Assembly: GCA_963828445.1 (NCBI GenBank)
Contig: CAWHFP010000005.1
Coordinates: 248,001 to 312,000 of the forward strand
Source: Bog-532 sp963828445
GTDB taxonomy: Bacteria > Actinomycetota > Actinomycetes > Streptosporangiales > Streptosporangiaceae
Reading direction: 5' to 3'
Length of the DNA: 64,000 nucleotides
In this document: one piece after another, positions 53,770 through 64,000 of the stretch
How the letters are laid out: every line of letters starts with the position of its first letter
Numbering within the stretch: position 1 is the first letter of the stretch
Notes under the pieces: generated by a model
Databases searched by the model: none
What the model was told of the DNA's origin: nothing
Seen by the model: only the letters and a program-made list of their open reading frames with translations
Program-made: the position numbers and the translations under genes

Positions 53770-54435
53770 TCAGATGCTGGCCGGGCGGTTGCGGACGCGC
53801 AGGTAGCGGGCGGCCAGGGCCGGGCCCAGGCCCCAGATGGCGTAGGCCCAGGGGGTCGCGAAGGCGACCGGGATCGAGATCAGGAACGAGGCGATGGCGG
53901 CGTACCGGGCCGCGTTGTCCGGGTGCCGGGCCGAGGCGGGTGTGTCCGCCCGCAGCAGGTGATCCTGGGCCAGTTCCCGGCCCAGCCGGACCAGGCAGGT
54001 CAGCGCGACCGCCTGGACCGCGGCGTAGATCGCGAAGCGGACGCCGAAGCCGTCGGTCGAGGCGGCCAGGGTCCGGGCCGCGAACGGGGTCAGCACCACC
54101 ATCAGCAGCCAGACCATGTTGATCCCGATGACCTTGTCGTTGACCCGGTTCACGTACCGGAAGATGGCCCGGTGCGAGCCCCAGTGACCGCTGATGACCG
54201 CGAAGCTGATGAAGAACGCGAAATAGCCGTTCCAGTGCTGGCCGAGGAACTTCAGCACGGCGCCGTTGCCGCCGTGCCTGTCCGGGATCGGCAGGTCGAG
54301 GGCCAGCAGCGTGATGGCGATGGCCACCACCGCGTCGGAGAACACCACGACCCGGTCGGCCGAGCGGGCCTCGATCTCGGGCGAGTCACCGGACCGGTCG
54401 TCGTGGATGCCATCGGGGGTTTCAGGAGCGGGCAT
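53770..54435 (-). CDS. TMEM175-like potassium channel protein (DUF1211)
   Basis: 221-aa membrane protein with about six helices. The family signature RVVVFSDAVVAIAITLLALD in the first helix is present; other helices include ISFAVISGHWGSHRAIFRY. Prokaryotic TMEM175 proteins form K+-leak channels. ATG 54435 follows GGAG. It is divergent from the DUF574 methyltransferase, 33 bases between starts, and convergent with the GH92 gene. Confidence 0.85.
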   Translation of the reverse strand: MPAPETPDGIHDDRSGDSPEIEARSADRVVVFSDAVVAIAITLLALDLPIPDRHGGNGAVLKFLGQHWNGYFAFFISFAVISGHWGSHRAIFRYVNRVNDKVIGINMVWLLMVVLTPFAARTLAASTDGFGVRFAIYAAVQAVALTCLVRLGRELAQDHLLRADTPASARHPDNAARYAAIASFLISIPVAFATPWAYAIWGLGPALAARYLRVRNRPASI

Positions 54436-54468
54436 GGGTGAGATTGTCGCAGTCGCTACCATGCGGGT

Positions 54469-55242
54469 GTGGCCGACATCGACGTCCAGACACCGTCCAT
54501 CGCCCGGGTCTACGACTACCTGCTGGGCGGCAAGGACAATTTCGCCGCCGACCGGGCCGTGGCCGAGAAGCTGATGGCCGCGGCCCCGCTCACGGTCGAG
54601 GTGACGCGGGAGAACCGGCAGTTCCTGGCCCGGGCCACCACCTGGGCCGCCCAGCAGGGCATCAGCCAGTTCGTGGACCTGGGCTGCGGCATGCCGACCG
54701 TGCCCAACACCCACGGCACGGCCCAGCGGATCGACCCGTCGGCCCGGGTGGTCTACGTGGACAACGACCCGGTGGTGCTGGCCCACCTGCGCGCGCTGGC
54801 CGCGCACGGCAACCCCGGGGTGACCGTGGTCGACGGGGACGTGCGGCAGCCGGGCCCGATCCTGGACGCGGTGGCGGCCGGGGTCGACCTGTCGGCCCCG
54901 GTGTGCCTGCTGGTCGGGTTCCTGCTGCACTTCTTCGCGGCCGAGGAAGCCCGCGACCTGGTGGCCCGGTACACGGCGATGCTGGCCCCCGGCAGCTACC
55001 TCATCCTGTCGGCCGGCCGCGGCGACAGCGACGCGGCCGACAACGGCTTCGGCGCCTACTCCTCCGGCGGCATCACCGTCCACAACCACTCGGTAGCCGA
55101 GTTCACCGGCTTCTTCGGCGACCTGGAGCTGGTCCCGCCGGGCGTGGTCGACAGCCGGGCCTGGCAGCCGGGCGTGGCGCAGCCGGTGGCCCTGCCGCCA
55201 CGGGACGGGCAGGTCATCGTGGGTGTGGCCCGGGTCGGCTGA
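54469..55242 (+). CDS. SAM-dependent methyltransferase (DUF574 family)
   Basis: 257 aa, paralogous to 47036-47860. ARVYDYLLGGKDNFAADRAV, FVDLGCGMPTVPNTHGTAQR, VVYVDNDPVVLAHLRALA, PVCLLVGFLLHFFAAEEARD. GTG 54469 with no clear ribosome binding site. Function unknown beyond the fold. Confidence 0.9.
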   Translation: MADIDVQTPSIARVYDYLLGGKDNFAADRAVAEKLMAAAPLTVEVTRENRQFLARATTWAAQQGISQFVDLGCGMPTVPNTHGTAQRIDPSARVVYVDNDPVVLAHLRALAAHGNPGVTVVDGDVRQPGPILDAVAAGVDLSAPVCLLVGFLLHFFAAEEARDLVARYTAMLAPGSYLILSAGRGDSDAADNGFGAYSSGGITVHNHSVAEFTGFFGDLELVPPGVVDSRAWQPGVAQPVALPPRDGQVIVGVARVG

Positions 55243-55309
55243 CGTTTCGTACCGCGGGGGCGACGGCAGTGCGCCGAGACAAAGCTGCCGCGCTTTTTGC
55301 CGAAGCTAT

Positions 55310-55326
55310 TGCCGAAAATTTCGGCA
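55310..55326. promoter_or_regulatory. 17-bp palindrome before the haemoglobin gene
   Basis: TGCCGAAA-A-TTTCGGCA, perfect 8-bp arms around one base, ending 16 bases before the ATG at 55343. A partial copy (TTTTGCCGAAG) lies 15 bases upstream. Position suggests an operator. Confidence 0.55.
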
Positions 55327-55342
55327 GCGTAACTTCCCTCCC

Positions 55343-55711
55343 ATGAGCCTCTACGACATCATCGGCGGCGCCGACGCCGTCCGCACCGCGGTCGACGACT
55401 TCTACACGCGCGTACTGGCCGACCCGCGGCTTGCGCCGTACTTCGCCACCACCGACCTGAACCGGCTCAAGGCCCACCAGCGGTCGTTCATCGCCGCCGC
55501 CATCGGCGGTCCAGAGCTCTTCTCGGGCCGGGACATGAAGACCACGCACGCGGGGTTCCGCATCAGCGACACGGAGTTCGACGCCGTGGTCGGTCACCTG
55601 GTCGACACGCTGGCCGGGCTGGGTGTGCCGGACGAGACGATCGGGCAGATCGGGGGCGCGCTGATGCCGCTACGAGCGGACATCGTGACCGCGCGGGAGC
55701 TGGCCATTTAG
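55343..55711 (+). CDS. glbN: Truncated haemoglobin, group I (GlbN-like)
   Basis: 122-aa 2-over-2 globin. Starts SLYDIIGGADAVRTAVDDFY with the B10 Tyr; CD1 Phe in LAPYFATTDLN; proximal His F8 in MKTTHAGFRI. Group I proteins such as mycobacterial HbN detoxify nitric oxide with bound oxygen. ATG 55343 has no evident ribosome binding site. A 17-bp palindrome just upstream suggests induction by a redox or NO sensor. Confidence 0.93.
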   Translation: MSLYDIIGGADAVRTAVDDFYTRVLADPRLAPYFATTDLNRLKAHQRSFIAAAIGGPELFSGRDMKTTHAGFRISDTEFDAVVGHLVDTLAGLGVPDETIGQIGGALMPLRADIVTARELAI

Positions 55712-55875
55712 TACCGGCGGGCGGCCACCGGAGTCGGCTCACTCGGGCTCGTAGACCACCTGAGCGTGCTGATGCGTCAAACAGGAGCGCTCGGGACCGT
55801 CGGGACCCTGCCGTAGCGCCGGAAGGGCACATATCCCGCCAGCCCGGCAGCGCTGGCTGCAGGTCGGCGACCACC

Positions 55876-56322
55876 TCACTTGGTCTGATCGATCCGTTTG
55901 AGCGGACTCCGGCCAACCACGACAAAGCTCAGGGCAGCGTCAAACGACTCGCCCAACTCCCAGTCCATTCCTGGACCCACCGCCACCACGCGTCCGCTGG
56001 ATGCTATGTAGGCCGGGTATTGGACAGACCAGAATCCGATCGGCGAATAATTCTCGCCATAATCGTGCTCAAGCCTTTCCGCCTCGTCCAGGGCGCCAGA
56101 AGACGACTCCACCGGATCGATCTTCAGGGAAGACGGCGGCTCCCGTGAGTCGAGACTGTTAATGCAGATACCGCCGTAGCTGAGCCAGATCTCCCGCGCC
56201 AGCTGATTGATCGTGAAGCCCTCACCCTCTAGAACGCGCACCCACCTCGACGTGTCTGATGACCGGCCTTCATGCCAGCCTGCGGAGACGAGTGCGTCCA
56301 TCACGGCATTGTCCATGATCAC
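55876..56322 (-). CDS. SUKH-family immunity protein
   Basis: 148-aa SUKH fold (SUKH-3 style): VSAGWHEGRSSDTSRWVRVL, LSYGGICIN, YPAYIASSGRVVAVGPGMD and SFDAALSFVVVGR. Family members neutralise nuclease and deaminase toxins. GTG 56322 overlaps the toxin gene stop (GTGA); ATG 56316 is an alternative. It directly follows the RHS toxin, as expected for a toxin-immunity pair. The gene has a lower GC content than its neighbours, which suggests transfer. Confidence 0.85.
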   Translation of the reverse strand: MIMDNAVMDALVSAGWHEGRSSDTSRWVRVLEGEGFTINQLAREIWLSYGGICINSLDSREPPSSLKIDPVESSSGALDEAERLEHDYGENYSPIGFWSVQYPAYIASSGRVVAVGPGMDWELGESFDAALSFVVVGRSPLKRIDQTK

Positions 56323-59300
56323 CAGCTTCCCCCGAGCCTTTCGATCAATTTCTGGCAGCTTTCTTTACATGGACTTGCGGCGATCCCGCTCGGTTCATCT
56401 GATGCTAGTGACCTGATCTGAAGGGTTCTGAAGCTTCCGCCGTAGATTGCGCCGGGGCCCTCCGCAATCTCGGCTTCATTAAGCGCACACACTTCTGAAC
56501 ATCCGCGGTGTACCGCGACGCGCAGAGCTCCGCTCAGCGCGGAGTCCGGGTCGACGTCGACACCTGCTCCGGACGTCGTCCGCCCGAAGTAGCGTAGCCC
56601 GCTCGGGGACGTGTACTCAGTCACGAACCGCGGAGTGGCTGCCTGATTTGCGCCCCGGTTGGCCTCTCCGTATTCCTCGAGCGTTACCCCGTCAGGGGCC
56701 GGGCCTGGTTCCGCGCTGACTCCACAGTTGTGGACGAGGACGGCGGCAGCGTCGGTATCGACGTAGAAGTCGTGGTCGTTGTTGCCGGGGACGGTGAGGT
56801 CCCACATCCAGCCGGTGGTGACCTCCGGCGCCCAACCGCCCAGCACCGTCGCCGGTCCCCCACTGGGTGTGCGCAGGTGGGTCCCGTAGCGGAGGGCACT
56901 GGCCTTGATCCAGCGACCGGGGTGTCCGCCGGTGCCCGGGGCCCAGAACAGGTGGTTGCGGGTGGTATCGATGACCGCGGTCCGGCCGGAAGCCCGGACT
57001 TGCAGGTCGTACAGGTTGGAGTCGTGGTGAACCAGGACCGTGGTGACCGTTTCGGCCTGGGTCTTGCCGGTCTTCGTGTTGGTGGCCAGCACCTTGTCGC
57101 CGGCCTTGAGCTGGCTGATCGGGACCGCGGCTCCCGAAGCGAGCAGCACCTTGGTGCCGGCGGTGAAACTCTCGCCGCCGCAGGTGGCGGCCTCGGCTAG
57201 GCCGCCGTCAGCGGCGGCGTCGGCGCCGATGTCGGCGAAGCCGCTGCCGATCAGCACCACGTTGCCGGCGGCAGCCAGGCAGCCGGCCACGGTGGGATGG
57301 GTGACGCAGGTCGCGATGCTCTGCAGGACCGGGCCGATCAGGGCGGTCAGCGCCGAGGCGGCGACATCCGCGGCGGCCTGGGCGACCTTGGCCAGCGCGG
57401 CCTTGGCCTTTCGGCAGCTGGGGATGTCAGGCGTGGTCGAGCAGGTACCACCGCCCGGGTTGGTCGGCGGACCGGCGGTGCCGCCCGAACCACCCGAGCC
57501 CGAACTCTTGCTGCCGGGCTTCTTCTTGTGGTTGGCCTGGGTCTGCTTTTCCTCGCGTTGCTCCTGGTCGTACTCGCGCTTCAGCTTCTGGTACTCGGCC
57601 TCGTCCTCGGCCACGGTCTTCTCGGCTTCGGCGGCATCGGCCGCCAGGGACTTGGCCGTGGCCGCCTCCTCGGCGGCGGTCCGCACGTCGGCCTCGGCCC
57701 GGTTGTCGGCCGACACCGCCTGGTTGTGGGCGTTGTCGTACTGATGCCACAGCCGTGCGGCCACCTTGTTGAGCGCGTCGGCATGGGCCTTGGCGGCCAG
57801 GTAGGCCTGGTGATCCGCGATGGCCAGCGCCTTGGCCTTTTCGTAGTTGGACACCCGGGTCTCGTACGCGGCGTAGGCGATGTTGTAGTCCGAGATCTCG
57901 GCCTGGGCCTGGCTGACGGCGGCTGAGGCTCCGGTGCTGGCCTGAGCCTGCCCCCCGGAGAACCCCCCGACCGCAATGCACGGCCCGTCGCCGCAGGCCA
58001 CGCCAGTGACCCCGAAGCTGCTAGCGCCGGAACTTCCGCCCGATACGATCGCGTTGCTGACTGCCGAGTAGACGCCTGGCGAGGGCTTCGCGGGCGCGGA
58101 GCCGATCTCGCTGTAGGCGGCGTTGGCGGCGCCCTGCGCCTGCTGGTAGGTGGCCAGCGCCTGCTGCTCCTGGGCCTCGGCCTGCTGAGCGGCCTGGGTG
58201 GCCATTTCGGCCTGGCTGCGGATCTGGCTGGCCTCGTTGTTCAGCTCGCTGGCGTAACGGACCGCCGACGAGGCGGTGGCCTCAGCATGGGCGGCGGCCT
58301 CCTTGGCCTGGGCCGCTGCCGTCCGGGCCCGGGCGGCGGCCTCCTTGGCGTCGGCCAGGCGGCCGGCGGCCGCGTTGACCTGAGCCAGGGTGACGGTGCC
58401 GTTGCCCGAGCCACCACCCGACGGGGAGTGGCCGGTGGGGTCGGTGACCGAGACCGGGTTGTCGTCGGCGTAGGCGTAGGGATTGCCGGCCGGCGTGGTG
58501 TCGGCGTTGATGAACCCGCCGGTCGAAGGCTTGTAGAACCGAGCCCCCATGTCGACCTGGCCGGTGGCCGGGTCGGTCCACTGGCCCTGGTAGCCCAGCT
58601 CGACCGTGGGCCCGGTGTGGGCGATCGGGTTACCCCACGGGTCCCAGGTGCTGGAGCTGGCCATCGTGGCGCCGGCCGCGGTGAACGTGCCGGACAGGTC
58701 GTCGTGCTGGTCGTTCAGGGCGAGGGTGCTCGTCCCGCCGGTGGTGTGCACCCCGACGAGGGCGCCCGACGGGTCACGCGAGTACGTGGCCGCGGAGTCC
58801 GACGCGATCTGACTGGTCATCCCGTCGTAGGTGAGCGAGATGGCCGAGCCGCCGTTGGCCTGACTGGAGGCCTGGACCAGCCTGCCCAGGGCATCGTAGG
58901 AGAACGACGAGCCCGCGTCGGTGATCTGCTGCCCGTAGGCGTCCGAGCCGAAGGTCGCGCTGCCGCCCGGGCCCGTCTCGCCGGTCAGGTCCCCGTCGGC
59001 GCTGTAGGAGTAGGTGTTGCTGCCGTCGGAGGTCAGCTCGTCGCGGGCGTCATAGCTGTAGGTGGCGCCATTGTTGCTGGTCAGGTTGCCGTCGTCGTCG
59101 TAGCCGTAGGTTTTGGTGGTGGCCGTACCGCTGGCTGGCGTGGCCGTCCAGGAGGTGAGCCGGTTGGCCTCGTCGTAGCCGTAGGTGTTGGTGACGGACC
59201 CGGTCCCGCCGCCCGCGGTGGCCAGGCCGGACGTGGTGATCGAGGTGACGTTGTCGTTGTTGTCGTAGCCGTAGCCGATCGCGGCGACCTGGCTGCCGCC

Positions 59301-62300
59301 CGCAGTGCTGACCGAGTCGGACGACAGCCGGTGCAGGCCGTCGTAGCCGAAGTTCTGCGTGTCGTTGCCGGCGCCGTAGGAGATCTGGGCCAGTTGGTCC
59401 AGGTTGTTGTAGTGGTAGGTGCCGGTGCTCCCCGAGGCGGCATCGGCGTCGGTGAGCAGCCGTCCGGCGGTGTCGTAGGTGAAGCTGGACGTTCCCGCGG
59501 CGTCGGTGGCCGAGGCGAGTTGGTCGCTGGCGTTGTAGGTGAACGAAGAGACGCCGGCCGCCCCGGAGGCCGACAGCAGCAGGCCACGGTCGTCGTAGCC
59601 GAACAACTCGGAGGTGGCCGGCTGGTAGCCGGCGCTGCCGGAGGTGCCCACGGCGCTGGTCGTGGCGGTCAGCAGCCGCCCGGCCTGGTCATAGGTGAAC
59701 GCCTTGGCTGCGGTGGCTGCGGTCGCGCCGGTCCCGGACTGGCCGGTCAGATCACCCATCGAGTCGTAACTGCTGCTGATCTGCACGCCACCCGGCAACT
59801 GCTGCTGGACCAGATCCCCGTCGCCGTCGTAGGTATCGGTGGTGGTGGAGTCGGCGGCGCTGCTGTGCGCCGCCGTGGTGGGCTCGGTGATGGTCTGGGG
59901 CAGGCCGAGGGCGTTGTAGCTGGCGTAGCTGGTGTGGCCGTTCCCGTCGGTGAACGAGGTCGGGTCACCGGCCAGGTCGTAGCCGTAGCCGACCGTGATG
60001 CTGTGCGTGGCCGAGGTCGGCTGGGTCTGCGCGGTGACCATCCCGGTCGCGTCGTAACTGACCGTGGCGGTGTAGCCGCGGAAGTCGGTCAGCGACTTGA
60101 TGTTGCCGTCGTTGTCGTAGACGGCCGAAGCGGTCCGCAGCACCGCGCCGGTGCCGCTCAGGTCCGCGGTCGCGGTCTGCCGCCCGGCCGGGTCGTAGGT
60201 CGCGGTGCTCGCGGTGCCGTCCGGCGCGGTGACCTTGGTCAGGGCACCGTCCAGGTTGTACGTGTAGTTGGTGGTGTTGTTGGCACCGTCGGTGGTGGAG
60301 ACCGGCTCGCCGAGGGCGTCATAGGTGGCCTTGGTGGTCACCGAGGCCGGGCTGATCTCCGAGGTCTGATTGCCCGCGTCGTCGTATTTGTACTGTGTGG
60401 TGTAGGCGGCAGAGGTGTTCTGCCGGACCAGTTCGGTGCTGGTGACCTGCTCGCCGAGGTAGTCGTAGGTGGCCTGGGTCTGGGCCCCGGTCGGGTCGGT
60501 GACGCTGGTCTGGTCCCGCCGGTGTCGTAGCCATAGGTCCACACCCCGTTGTCGGGATCGGTCTGGCTGGCCAGGTCGCCGAGCTGGTCGTAGCTGTCCT
60601 GGGTGACATTGCCCAGCGGGTCGGTGGCCTTGGTCTGTTCGCCGAGGCTGTTGTACTTGACGGTGGTCGTGCCGTTGACCGGGCCGCTGGCGCCCGGCGG
60701 GGTGTAGGACGGGTCGGTGGTCGACACCTCGCGACCGTCCTGGTCGTAGGCGGCCTTGCTGACGTTGCCGTCCGGTCGACGGACTCGGCCGGGTCACCGA
60801 ACGTGTCGTAGCCGGTGGTCGCGACCGGGTTGGCGGTGACCGGTTGCGCACCGGTGCCGGTCTGCGCTTGCACGGCCGGGCTGGTCACGACGACCGGCGG
60901 CCCGCCTCGTCGTTGGCGATGTGCGTGGTGTTGTGGTCCGGGTCGGTCTCGGAGACATCAGGCCGCGCTGGTCGCGGGTGACGCTGGTGGTGAGGTTGGT
61001 GCCGGCGTCGCTGGTGGTCTGCGACATCTCCTGGCCCAGCGCGTTGTAGGTCGCGCCCGGTTCTGGGTGACCCCACCGCCGGTCAGCGACTGGGCGGTGA
61101 CGTCGCCGGCCGGGTCGTAGGTGTTGCTGGCGTGCGGTCCACCCCGGAGGGGTCCGTGGTCTGGGCGACGATCTGGTCGTCGGCGTCGATAGGTGTCGTT
61201 GGTGACCAGGCTGCCGGGGCTGGTCTCGGTGACCCGGTTGCCCGCGGCGTCGTAGCCGTAGCTGGTCAGGTGCGACGCGGTGTGCTGGCCGGGTCGATGA
61301 CGTAGCTGGAGGCGAGCAGGTTGTCGCTGTAGTACGTGTAATTGATCGTGGCGCCCAGCGAGTCGGTGACCGACGCCAGCCGGCCCGCGGGGTCGTAGGC
61401 CCGGGACTCGAGCACCAGATTGTCGGCCGGCGAAGGGTTGGCCGGGTTGCCGGTGTAGCCGTCCAGCGTGGTGGTCAGCAGTTCCCCGCGGCGTCGTAGC
61501 CGAGGCGGTCACCTACCGGCCGGGTCCCTGGCCGTGAGCTCGTCGCCGAGCGCGTCGTAGGTGTAGGAGGTGGCGTTGGTCAGCGCGTCGGCCGAGTCGC
61601 CAGCTGGCCGTGGGAGTTGTAGGTGTCGGTGGTGGTCCGGGACGGATCTCCGCCGGTGGTGTCGCTGACCGTGGTGGTCAGCACGTTGGCGTCGGGGTCG
61701 AAGGTGTAGGTGGTGACCTTCGGTGTGCACCGCGCCGGTCACCCGGTCGGTGACCGGCGGGTCGGTCTCGGTGACCAGCCGGTCCCTGGCCGTCGTAGGC
61801 TGAAGCTGGTGGTCAGGCCGTCCGGGTAACGTGTCCGAGACCTGAGTCTGGCTCAGCTTGCGGCCAAGGTTGTCGTAGGAGTACCTCGTCACCAGGCCGA
61901 GCGGGTCGGTGACCTGCATCACGTCGCCGGCCGAGTCGTAGGCGTAGCTGGTCACCCCGCCGCCCGGGGTGTCACCGAGGCGAGCAGTCCCCCGGGCTCG
62001 GTGCCGCCGCCCACGGCCGCCTCGGTGCCGGTGGTGTAGCTGTAGGTCGTGGTGCAGCCCGACGGGCAGGCCAGGGTGGGCGGAGTGGCCTCGGTGGCGA
62101 TCTGGCCGGCGGTGGTGTAGGTGGTCACCGTGTCGTAGGCGGGGTCGGTCGGCGAGGACGAACGGGCGTCCCGCGAATCGGTGGGCTTGTCGTTGCGCGG
62201 GTCCAGCGGGTTGGACAGGTTCTCGTAGTAGGAGGCGTACGAGGTCTGGCAGTTGTTGACCGCGGCGCACGTGGTGGTGGAGGTCACGTTGTTGTGCGCG

Positions 62301-64000
62301 TCGTAGGTCATATAGCTGGTGTCGCCGTCGGGGTCGGTGATCGTCAGGCCCGCAGCGCCGAGTCGTAGCCGTAGGAGGTCACCCCGCCGAGCACTCCAGT
62401 GGCCTGCACCAGGGCCCCGCTGGCGTAGGTGTACACGCTGTTGGCCTGACCGGGTCGGTAACGGTGATCGTCTGGGTGTTCAGCGTCGGCAGGGTGACCG
62501 AGGCGGCGGGCTCAGCGGGTTGGTGGTGCCGGAACTCGGGGCGGTAATCTGGGTGGTCAGCGCGCAGTAGTCGCCGGTGACCTGATCCGGTGTGAGCTGG
62601 CGGGTGTAGAGCGACACGTCGGCGATCGACCCGGTGAAGAACCATCGGGCTGGGACGGCTGGCTGCCGGAGGACCGGTGCCGACGTAGGCGTGTAGCCGG
62701 TCGGCAGGCCACGGCCGGCTTGGTGATCTGCTCGCTGTCGAGCGTCGCGCCGTCCAGGTACAGGGTCGCGGTCTGGCTGAACGCTTCGAGGTCGTGGTGC
62801 CGGGGCTGAGGGTGAGAACCGCCTGATGCCACTGCCTCGTCGACGGCCTTGCCCCGGGCAGATGCCGAACAGGCCCCGTTGACCAGCGTGGTGCCGATCT
62901 TGGCTTCAGGCAGCCGCCGTGGGCGATCCAATCGACATCGGCTCGCCGCCGTATGCGGCGTGCTGGACGACAGCAGCGTGCCGTTCGCCGTCTGGAACCA
63001 CAGCTCGGCCGACTCGGCCCCGTTGCCGCCGAAGTACCCGCCGGGGATGCTGACCTGCGAGCTGCTGCCGTAAAAGCTGGCGGCGGTGCCGTCGGCGAAG
63101 CCGGTCGGCCCGGCCACGCCGAGCGTCACGCTGGTGTAGGTCGCCGCGGGCCGCGGGCTGGCCGCGGTGGTGGCGCCGCCCACCAGGTCGTGGGCGAGCG
63201 GGCCGGCGGTGTCGTTGAGCGGCCAGAAGTCCTCGGGCAGAGCTCATGACCGCGTCGTCGTAGGCCGCCGAGGAGGCGCCTGGACCGGGCTGCCGTAGTC
63301 CCAGTGCCGCCCGCGGCGTCGGTCAGCGTGGCGACCCGGTCGTTCACGGTGTCGTAGGTCGCCGAGAGTTCGGTGCGCCGGGCCGGGCTGGTGACTGGTT
63401 CAGCTCGGCGGCCTGATGGTCTCGGCCGCGTACTGCGCGGCGACCGTCCCGATACTGGGCAGCTGGTTCTGGTAGATCGACAGGTCGGCCAGGGACCCGT
63501 TGAAGTACGGCCAGGCGACTGGGCCGAGCAGCCGTCACCGCAGGAGGATCATGAACATGCCCGCGCCGAGTACCGCGTAGTCGCCGGCGGGCAGGCCCAC
63601 GCTCGAGGTCCCGCTGGCCACCTCCCCGCCGTCCAGGTACAGGGCCTGGCCGGGGACCAGCACCGCCTGGTGCCAGGCCCCGTCGTTGACCGCGGCCGGC
63701 GACGACATCGAGGACCATGTAGGGCGGGAAGCTGACGGTCTCGCCGATAGCTGCACCCGTTCAGGTCGCCGTTGCTGCCGATCCACAACAGGGGCAGGGC
63801 GCGTTGGTGGTGCAGCCGGAGCAAGGGTGGACGCCGGGCAGGGACGAGGCGAGGCCCAGCAGCACCCCGGATGCCTGGGTGGTCTTGAACCAGATGCTCA
63901 CCGCCAGGTTCTGGGCGGCGCTGCCCAGCACCCGGCCGCTGCCACCGGCTGGATGCATGAGCTGGCCTGGCCGGCGGTCGGGCACCACGCCCCGTCCAGC
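56319..64000 (-). CDS. Giant LamG-RHS-Hint polymorphic toxin, partial and frameshifted
   Basis: The gene runs off the right edge; over 2,500 aa visible. From the N-terminal side: two LamG-like domains (63500-64000, AVSIWFKTTQASGVLLG, and 62600-63180), RHS/YD repeats (58660-62320; YDALGRLVQ, YGYDDDGNLTS), RHS core end DPWGNPIAHTG to VDMGARFYKPSTGGFINAD, an Ala/Gln coiled coil (57500-58400), a pretoxin Hint domain (56724-57182: Cys in CGGESFTAGTKVLLASG, HNC at the end), and a C-terminal toxin (56319-56723) with GCSEVCALNEAEI and SPCKESCQKLIERLG, resembling YwqJ-type deaminases. Frame is intact from 56319 to about 60515, then breaks many times. Likely secreted, autoproteolysed and delivered to rivals. 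Confidence 0.85.

Overview
The window is very GC-rich and has the codon use, GTG/TTG starts and gene set of a free-living actinobacterium: a mycothiol-dependent DinB-type enzyme, ABC sugar importers without their own ATPase, ECF sigma/anti-sigma pairs, a PknB-type kinase and DUF574 methyltransferases. It looks chromosomal, probably from a filamentous or soil actinomycete. I see no tRNA, rRNA, CRISPR array, transposase or replication origin.

Layout: (1) 1-2.75 kb holds class II fructose-1,6-bisphosphatase, a glutamine synthetase-family ligase and a small protein. (2) 2.76-3.9 kb is non-coding and repeat-rich, with a 26-bp minisatellite. (3) 3.9-15.6 kb is a glycan-uptake locus: ABC substrate-binding lipoprotein, two permeases, a GH116 beta-glycosidase, a fucose/arabinose isomerase-like enzyme, a LacI regulator and a GH172 (DUF2961) enzyme, with an MFS transporter alongside. 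Both divergent operons start at promoters carrying the same 14-bp palindrome two bases after the -10 box, so one LacI protein probably controls the set. (4) 15.8-19.4 kb holds a MarR-ABC exporter operon and an unrecognised 487-aa protein. (5) 20.3-26.7 kb is a partner-switching module: RsbR, RsbS, RsbT, a HATPase-PP2C fusion, a GAF-PP2C phosphatase, and a separate PP2C-like protein whose metal site looks degenerate. (6) 26.9-32.6 kb holds class I fumarase, a membrane Ser/Thr kinase, and two secreted transglycosylase-like paralogues with Crp-like sites upstream. (7) 32.9-46.1 kb is an aromatic meta-cleavage region. Four near-identical 16-bp operators sit in front of three enzyme operons and a GntR regulator gene, defining a local regulon: extradiol dioxygenase, C-C hydrolase, FAH-family enzyme, aldolase and acylating acetaldehyde dehydrogenase, plus a BBE-type flavin oxidase, a dehydrogenase, a DUF1857 protein and a YciI protein. 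A TetX-like monooxygenase with its own TetR lies inside it. (8) 46.3-55.7 kb holds a class II aldolase-like protein lacking the usual His ligands, two DUF574 methyltransferases, an ECF sigma/anti-sigma pair, a secreted GH92 mannosidase fused to a YVTN beta-propeller, a TMEM175-like channel and a truncated haemoglobin. (9) 55.9-64 kb is a polymorphic toxin system: a huge LamG/RHS/Hint protein with a C-terminal deaminase-like toxin and an overlapping SUKH immunity gene.

Sequence quality matters here. Eight single-base frameshifts, all apparent one-base insertions, break seven otherwise well-conserved genes before 54 kb. The last 3.5 kb (the start of the RHS gene) changes frame roughly every 60-250 bases. 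Most of these are probably assembly errors, so the affected genes are annotated as whole with the break marked.

The best candidates for undescribed systems are the LacI-controlled GH116/GH172/isomerase glycan locus and the GntR-controlled meta-cleavage regulon.
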